A DNA stretch of 64,000 bases from Aotearoamyces nothofagi (Eukaryota; Ascomycota; Leotiomycetes; Leotiales; Tympanidaceae): contig JADDTR010000002.1 of NCBI GenBank assembly GCA_015345905.1, positions 310,001 through 374,000 of the forward strand, written 5' to 3'. Of the stretch, positions 58,247-64,000 are shown piece after piece; within the stretch, counting starts at the first letter, position 1, and each line of letters opens with the position of its first letter. The translations under genes and the position numbers were made by a program. Under the pieces are notes generated by a model that made no database searches, was not told the origin of the DNA, and saw nothing but the letters and a program-made list of their open reading frames with translations.

Positions 58247-60988
58247 TCAGAAGACGGCAGCAAGCCCGTTCTTTGACTGTCTCTTGCTGAAACGGTGGCG
58301 CTTTGAGTCTTCTTGTAGAGAAGCTTGGCTTTTGGTAAGGTTCTTTCGTCCAGCACGATCGGCTACGCTGAAACCCTCAGGATAGATGTTCCCACCCCCA
58401 AGTGTGCTTGTTGGGCTCGAAACCGAAGATGTCATGTCGCCGAACGCATTGTCACTATTGTATGAGCCTTGCATACTTTGGGAGATGGCGAAGTCCTTGG
58501 CACGTTCGATGGATTCGATCCATTCATCAGGCGACGACCCTCCCGAGTCGACGCCTTTTGAAGAGGTCCGAGGATCTTCGAAGGTGTAGTGCGTGCCACG
58601 CTATAAATAGGTTAGATACGAAACAAATCCATAGGCACTGCAGCGAGAACTTACTGTGTCCACACACCAAACCATCTGCCCTTTAGGGTCCGATTGCGTC
58701 CGCCACGTGCAATCCGAAGCAAGTAATGATATTTCCGTCTTGGACTTCTTCTCGTCACCTCCTGCAGCTGCTAAGATGACTCGTCCACTAGATGTCACCA
58801 TTACGAGCCTCTGCCTCTTTTTGGTTGTGCTACCACCGAAGAACCTCGACAATTTCTTATGGCCCTCCCCGGATTCTCCGTTCTTTGATGAAGGGCTGTG
58901 TGGTATTGGGGTTGACAAGACCATTAGATTCCCAAGTTTTAGGATGCGTTCATTGTTCCGCGTGAGGACTGGCGACCATTCTATGTCGAGTTGTGTAGGA
59001 GGTGGAAGCTCCGTGATGACACGGGGCTGTGGCCGTGAAGAAGACGATGAAGAGCCGTTAGCATTGGCATTGCGATTCGTTGCAGCAGGTTGTGGTGAGC
59101 CCGAGTAGCCGTTCAGCTGAATGAGCGATGGTTCTTGAGTAGGTGGCACGTATGGCTTGAGCCTGGGGGCCTTCATTCTCCAAAGACTTCGGCCCCATTT
59201 AATGCCATCAAAGAATTCGTGGTTCTTGATATGCTCTATTGATAGCCGCCTCGATGGGTCGAGGACCAGGAGGCGCTCCACAAGGTCTCGTGCGGCTGAT
59301 GGGAAGCCTGGTGGAAACTCGTAATCCAGTCCAACAATTTTCTGAAAGGTCTGATATTCATTTCCTGCCTTGAAAGGTGGCCTTCCTGAAAGCAACTGGT
59401 ATATAATGCAGCCAAAAGCCCACAGGTCGCTTGCTTTACAGGCGTTCTTGTCTGTTAGTAGCTCTGGACTTACATACTCTGCTGTACCAACGAATGACGT
59501 AGCGCGACTATCGTCGTCGTCTTTGTCCATATCAGGCATTCCTCTACTGTTTCCGGGTCTGGAAGCAGCCAAGGGGTCTTTCAACAACTTGGCTGTTCCA
59601 AAATCAGTAATCTTGACATGCATCTGCTCATCCAAGAGCACGTTCTCTGGTTTGAGATCTCGATGTATAACACCCCTCGAGTGCATGTATTCAATAGCAT
59701 CCAGAATTTGGGCGCCATAAAACCGCGTACACTCTTCGTCAAAAGTGCCAATCTTCTTCAGGACTCCGAGCAGCTCACCACCACTGGCCAAGTCCAGGAC
59801 ATAATATAACGATTTTTCGTCCTGGAATGTGTAGTATAATCGGACGATACCCGGATGTTCCGTCAAGCGGTTGAGCGTATTCTTCTCAATGTTGACATAC
59901 TTGATCTTTTTTTCCTTGATGATGTGCCGTTTGTCCAGCACCTTGACAGCGTACTCTTTCAAGGTCTGCCTATCTGTTGCTGCAAGTACCGTGCTGTATG
60001 ATCCTTCTCCCAGCGTTCGACCAAAGCTGAAGTCTCTCACTCCTTTCTTCACAGACCTTAAAACTGGTCTGCCATTCGCATCAATCTCCTGCCGAACTCC
60101 GACGGCAGCTCCTCTGTCTTGCCACTCCTCACTGCTCTGAAGCAGTGGACCATCCAGGCCATATGGCCCTAAGCCATTTGGCGGTATCGATTGAGCTGCG
60201 CCTGTTGCAATATGCCCTCCACCTTGTCCTCCACCTTGCCCTCCGCCCTGCCCTCCACCTCGTCCCCTCGAGCTCCGCCGCGGCGGCAAAGGCGCATTTC
60301 CAGAGGGGATTGGGTTGCTTTGACTATACGACCGATCCCTGTGGCTGCCGTCTCGTATTTCTACGCCTGCAGCCATTGCTGCTCCGGCATTCCTCGAGTC
60401 AGACCTTGACGGCATTCCTAAAATCGATGATCTCGAGGACTCGCTTCTTAATCGATATGAACCGGCTTGTCGATCTGATCCCGCGTTTGGAGGAGGTCCA
60501 ACAGAATATACCCCGGAGACAGGACGGGCGGCCGGCGGAGGATAGGTTCTATCTCTACCTTGCATAGGCGTCGGGTGGTATGGGGGAAACAGCGCGTCTT
60601 GTTGCGCCTGGTGGTTTAGGGGCATGGACAGTCGATAAGCATTCGAGGCGGCGCTGCGGGTATGTGCATCTAGCTGAGAGGGATGCGACTCCAAGTCAGA
60701 TGGCGAAGGCCTGCTTGGCGGCTTTGATTCGGACGTAGGAGGTGTGCCGGGCGAGTGATGGCCTTCTTCAGAAGACTTGTCGCGGCGTAGGAGATCGAAC
60801 ATGGAATTCCTTCGCGGCTGTGATTCAGGGGAGCCTTCTGCCACATTAGGCGGCGCTGGCGAGGAGTCGGCGTGTGCTGATGGGGGAGGAGAGGTCGACG
60901 GGATTGTGGAAGAGTCAGGGGAACCGTCGTCAGGGTTCGCAATGCGTAGCCCTCCAAACGATTGCGAGAGACTTAAGTCGCCTTCCAT
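58247..60988 (-). CDS. PDK1: PDK1-type master AGC kinase (Ksg1/Pkh family)
   Basis: Exons 60988-58655 and 58600-58247 (54-nt intron) give 895 residues. The first 315 residues are Ser/Pro/Gly-rich, including four GGGQ copies near 244-258. The kinase domain runs about 320-595. It has the glycine loop LGEGSYSTV, catalytic Lys349 (EYAVKVLDKR), HRDLKPENVLL with Asp444, DFGTAKLL with Asp462, and an activation loop SFVGTAEYVSPELL, where Ser498 matches the autophosphorylation site of human PDK1. The pocket region that binds hydrophobic motifs is conserved (KIKYVNIEKNTLNRL). A PH-like domain follows at about 670-830 (LKLGNLMVLST ... WCVDTRGTHYTFED). The kinase phosphorylates T-loops of PKA, PKC, Ypk and Sch9-type kinases at the plasma membrane. 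Its upstream region is a repeat island of more than 2 kb. Confidence 0.95.
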
Positions 60989-61763
60989 GGCGGCGAGGCC
61001 AAAGGGATGCGGCTACGTCTCCCTCTGAGATCCCTGGCAATAGCAGGTCCCGTGGTTCGCGGGAGCGGTGCAGCTCAGCCAGCAATCGGGCGGTCGCTGT
61101 ACAGGCGTCCTGGGAGCTTTCCTGGACGTACCAGACGGGGCGCCGGGGGGGGAGGCGTCGGACTATTGAGGCTTCAGGATGGGTGACATCTAGCTGGCGG
61201 TGGGATGCAGAGCAGCTGGCACGAAGCAGCAATCAGCAGAAGGGTGATGTCCAGCAGCGTCTCGACGTCCTGGATCCGCAAGAATCGGGGGACTGTACTG
61301 TTCTGTACAAACACTCGAGCACTTTGTTCCCGGGTGTTGAGCTGTCGATAGTGGTGGTACTGTGCACCGGAGTACTAAAATTAGACGAGATTGAGAGCCT
61401 GAGCTGGGTCAACGCCGATGCAGTAGTTCTTGGCTCATTTTTTTTTCTTTTCTTTTTTCTCCCCCCGAGCTGGCAGCGTGCAGACTCGTGCTGAAATTGG
61501 GATCGGGATTGGATGTTGGGATATTGGAAGTCGGGATGGGACCTGGATTAAGATTGGAGTTAATGTACGGGCGAACAAGGCGACAATGGCGGGCTGGAGG
61601 ATAGGGACAGTGGGCAGGCGTTGGTATATCTGATATGGCGGCATCTCAGGGCAGGCACTTTGCCCGCATGCAATTGAGGTGCAATTGATCTACGGGGTAC
61701 AATTGGGAGTCCTGCTCGTCGCTCTGGGCTGGGCCCAGGTGTCTTCGCCATCCACGCCGGCTA

Positions 61764-61966
61764 CAGGTACAGATACAGATACAGATACGACACTACAGAT
61801 ACAGATCCTACAGATGCAGATACAGATACAGATCCTACAGATGCAGATACTACAGATACTACAGATACAATACTACAGATACTACAGATACAGATACAGA
61901 TACAGATACAGATACACAGATACACAGATACAGATACTACAGATCCTACAGATCCTACAGATACGG
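61764..61966. repeat. TACAGA hexanucleotide array with TACTACAGA variants
   Basis: About 200 bp of tandem ACAGAT units with interspersed CCTACAGAT and ACTACAGAT 9-mers and two ACACAGAT units. It is the longest microsatellite of the window. Confidence 0.95.
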
Positions 61967-62282
61967 CACCCTGGCGGGCCTGTCGTCGTGTCCCGCAGGA
62001 GCTTATTCCGTCCGCAGAGGCATGCGAGGTGCATATGACGTGCACGCCGAGCATCCAGCAGGACAGTTGCAGAGTTACAGTTACAGTTACAGGACGTGAC
62101 AGGACATGACGGTGTGCTGTACAAGGGCATGTACTGTACAAGGACAGGACAGGAAATGCCAGTGTACTGTACAAATACAACGACATGCCATCGCATCGCT
62201 CGTAAGGGCACTGGGCGAGGGGGGCAGCTGGCTAGGACTGACACACAGCGAGTGCAGGCCCTGTGCAGGGACGACAGGTACA

Positions 62283-62462
62283 AGTACAGCCTACAGGTGC
62301 AGGTGCAGGACAGCCTACCGGTACAGCATACAGGTAGAGGGACAGCCTACGGGGACAGCCTACGGGGACAGGTACAGCCTACAGGAACAGCCTACAGGAA
62401 CAGCCTACAGCGACAGGTACAGCCTGCAAATACAGCCTACAGCCTGCAGGGACAGCCTACAG
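62283..62462. repeat. ACAGCCTAC-based minisatellite
   Basis: About 180 bp made of GGTACAGCCTAC, GGGACAGCCTAC and GGAACAGCCTAC units of 12-15 bp, imperfectly repeated at least ten times. Confidence 0.9.
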
Positions 62463-62489
62463 CGCAGGGGTCGAGGTACCGATCAATCA

Positions 62490-62511
62490 CCAGCCAGCCA
62501 GCCAGCCAGCC
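62490..62511. repeat. CAGC/CCAG tetranucleotide run
   Basis: Five to six CAGC copies in tandem. Confidence 0.85.
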
Positions 62512-62616
62512 ACGCCAGGGCAGCGAGGTTGCTTCCTGCTGTGCGGCCCTTCTGGCCCTGCATGACGATTGATTGTATCGTCTGGTCCGCGAGGATGATT
62601 CTCTACTGATGGACGG

Positions 62617-62715
62617 CTATCATTCATTGTATGATTGTATTGTATGATTATATTTGTATGGCTATATTGTATGGCTGTGTTGTATGGTTATAATGTATAA
62701 CTTAGTTATATTGTA
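62617..62715. repeat. TTGTATGATTG-type AT-rich repeat
   Basis: About 100 bp of imperfect TTGTATG(A/G)TTA units of 10-14 bp, sharply more AT-rich than the flanks. Confidence 0.85.
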
Positions 62716-63357
62716 TGATTGATTACATGCTGCCACAGCCCGACAGAGGGCCCAGAGAGCCGATACGAGCGCTGCCACGTGGTCACGAGTCGGCTGCAGG
62801 CCAGAAAGCCCAGAGCAGAGGGCAGGAGGTGTTTCATGATGCAAATAGCCACGGCAGAGAGAGGCCGGATTGGCATCATGTGCCGCACTTACTGTGCCGT
62901 AGTTACTGTGTCGTACTTGCTTTACTCTTACCCTACGTGCCGTACCTACTGTGTCGTGCACCGCATGTCGACTCTGCCTTGGTTCGCAGGTCCTCGGTCA
63001 CGGGAACAGCACAGCTCCTGCAGTAAGTGCTGTCTGTGTCTGTAGACTGCACACAAGTAAAAGGCTGCAGGACTGCGTATTGGCCCCTGCCGTGCCTTCC
63101 TATTCCTGGATTGACAAGCCCCTCCTCCTGCTTTGGCAGCCGGGCCAATAGCTGTCTTAGCAGAGAGTTCGTCATCAAAAGCCTATTTCGGGAGCCAGAG
63201 GAGCTCTGGAGGCTCTGGCCGGCCACCGCGGTCCACCGAAGGTCTCCGGCGTGCTTTCGGGCGGAGTTCCTGTAAGAATCCTATTCCACTGAACAGAAGG
63301 GCCAGACAAAGGGTCGCAGGACACCCGGACGGGGAGGCTGCAATCCGGCCGGCCGGT

Positions 63358-63603
63358 TTACTTGTTTCTACAGCTTACTCGCTTCGATGGTTGAACGATA
63401 TGTCTGCTCAAAAAGATCTCGTCGGTAGCTGACAGCACTCGTTCCTCTATAGTATCCTGTATCCTGTGAATGTCCGTGATTTGAGGTTCGAGGTCGGGAA
63501 GTGTATGCCGAATTAGGCTTGCCTTTATCTCTTGCTTATCGGCCAGCGGAGGAGCCGTTATTAACTTTATCACTGCTGCGTCGGCCAACTTGAATGGCGG
63601 CAT
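63358..63603 (-). CDS. Possible small protein or gene fragment, unknown
   Basis: An 81-codon minus-strand ORF starting MPPFKLADAAVIKLITAPPL. Its composition (balanced Ile/Leu/Glu/Arg, predicted helices) looks more protein-like than the repeat-driven ORFs around it. No family is recognised. It could be a small gene, the first exon of one, or a remnant. Little more can be said. Confidence 0.3.
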   Translation of the reverse strand: MPPFKLADAAVIKLITAPPLADKQEIKASLIRHTLPDLEPQITDIHRIQDTIEERVLSATDEIFLSRHIVQPSKRVSCRNK

Positions 63604-63889
63604 CGATCTACCTCTCCACGGCCTATGTCGGTATTGTGTGGATCTGAGATGGCTGTGGATCGATTGTGAGCCCGCTGCTTGATGTCGGGGCAGATGTAGC
63701 AGGTCATCCCGAAAGGCAGAGTACCAAAGCCTATGCTCTATCCTATGCTCTGCGTTCTGAATAGAAAGAAAGCTACTGCCGTTCCATATAACAGGGAGAC
63801 TGTTGTCAAGGCTATAGCAATTTCCACAGCCTTCTTTTTCCAGACCTCATTGACGTTGAGCTCTTCAATTTAATCTTCCCGACCTTATC

Positions 63890-64000
63890 ATGGCACCCTT
63901 CAAAGATCTTACCTATGATGTTATTGTTGTTGGTGCTGGCTTGAGTGGTCTTCAGGCCGCCTATGATATCCAGCAAGCAGGCTTCACCTGTATCATCCTC
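63890..64000 (+). CDS. Flavin amine oxidase-type protein (3' partial)
   Basis: The ATG at 63890 opens a frame that runs off the window. The 37 visible residues (MAPFKDLTYDVIVVGAGLSG, then LQAAYDIQQAGF) form the N-terminal Rossmann FAD-binding motif GxGxxG followed by a helix, in the manner of monoamine oxidase or polyamine oxidase. Other FAD-dependent oxidoreductases remain possible because the substrate domain is not visible. Confidence 0.7.
   Translation, partial: MAPFKDLTYDVIVVGAGLSGLQAAYDIQQAGFTCIIL

Larger units (their letters stand above)
60989..63357. other. 2.4 kb intergenic island upstream of PDK1
   Basis: No gene is supported. ORFs up to 206 codons on both strands are made of repeats or low-complexity sequence. 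The first 450 bp upstream of PDK1 carry ordinary sequence plus a T-rich run (61,440-61,460) that may be promoter. From 61.76 to 62.72 kb there are three different tandem arrays, listed separately. The part 62.9-63.3 kb is GTAC/TACTGTG-rich. Confidence 0.55.

Noticed and set aside
60874-61494. 206-codon ORF crossing the PDK1 start region
   Set aside because: Runs antisense through PDK1 coding sequence into low-complexity DNA, with no recognisable domain.
61764-61966. TACAGA array as a telomere-like or CRISPR-like array
   Set aside because: The unit is not a telomeric repeat, there are no unique spacers, and it is a plain microsatellite in a eukaryotic intergenic region.

Overview
The window is a piece of a filamentous ascomycete (Pezizomycotina) nuclear genome, most likely a Leotiomycetes-type fungus. 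The signs are short introns (mostly 46-60 nt, GTAAGT/GTATGT donors, CTAAC/CTGAC branch sites), compact head-to-head and tail-to-tail genes, fungus-specific proteins (UDP-galactopyranose mutase, SHE3-like protein, Spc2, Mtd1), and an alpha-tubulin starting MRGE. The class-level guess rests on general resemblance, not on a search. No virus-like element, DNA transposon, rRNA, tRNA or CRISPR array was recognised.

Layout: 1-5.6 kb holds the 3' part of a Dep1/Sds3-type histone deacetylase subunit, a small four-exon COA3 gene and PTA1/symplekin. A 2.4 kb repeat-bearing island follows, then an EF-hand MscS channel (8-11 kb), EME1, mitochondrial seryl-tRNA synthetase and alpha-tubulin (11-19.3 kb). 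From 19.7 to 32 kb lie a PMP24-type peroxisomal protein, RPF2, a damaged BTB gene, EMC3, SPC2, MMS19, MTD1 and a short unknown protein. From 33.7 to 45.2 kb three genes run on the minus strand: a KH-like DUF7905-type protein, a SHE3-like coiled coil and a 1,957-residue coiled-coil scaffold with internal repeats. Then come ribosomal protein eL27, UDP-galactopyranose mutase, a triose-phosphate-type nucleotide-sugar transporter, a BTB protein with a split domain, the master kinase PDK1/Ksg1, and the first codons of a flavin amine oxidase.

The gene set is mainly housekeeping. Several neighbours share a theme: EMC3 and SPC2 (ER membrane-protein biogenesis) share a 205-bp divergent promoter. EME1 and MMS19 are both linked to genome maintenance. 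The SHE3-like, KH-like and giant coiled-coil genes could form an RNA-transport or polarity group, but that is inference.

The most striking non-coding structure is a set of five GC-richer islands (about 5.9-7.7, 32.1-33.3, 49.9-52.7, 56.8-57.8 and 61.0-63.4 kb). They hold different micro- and minisatellites and GTAC-rich sequence, and each lies 5' of signalling, transport or membrane genes, whereas housekeeping genes here have 0.2-0.5 kb promoters. Splice sites were read by eye using reading frame and family similarity. They are precise for most genes and approximate for PTA1 and MMS19.
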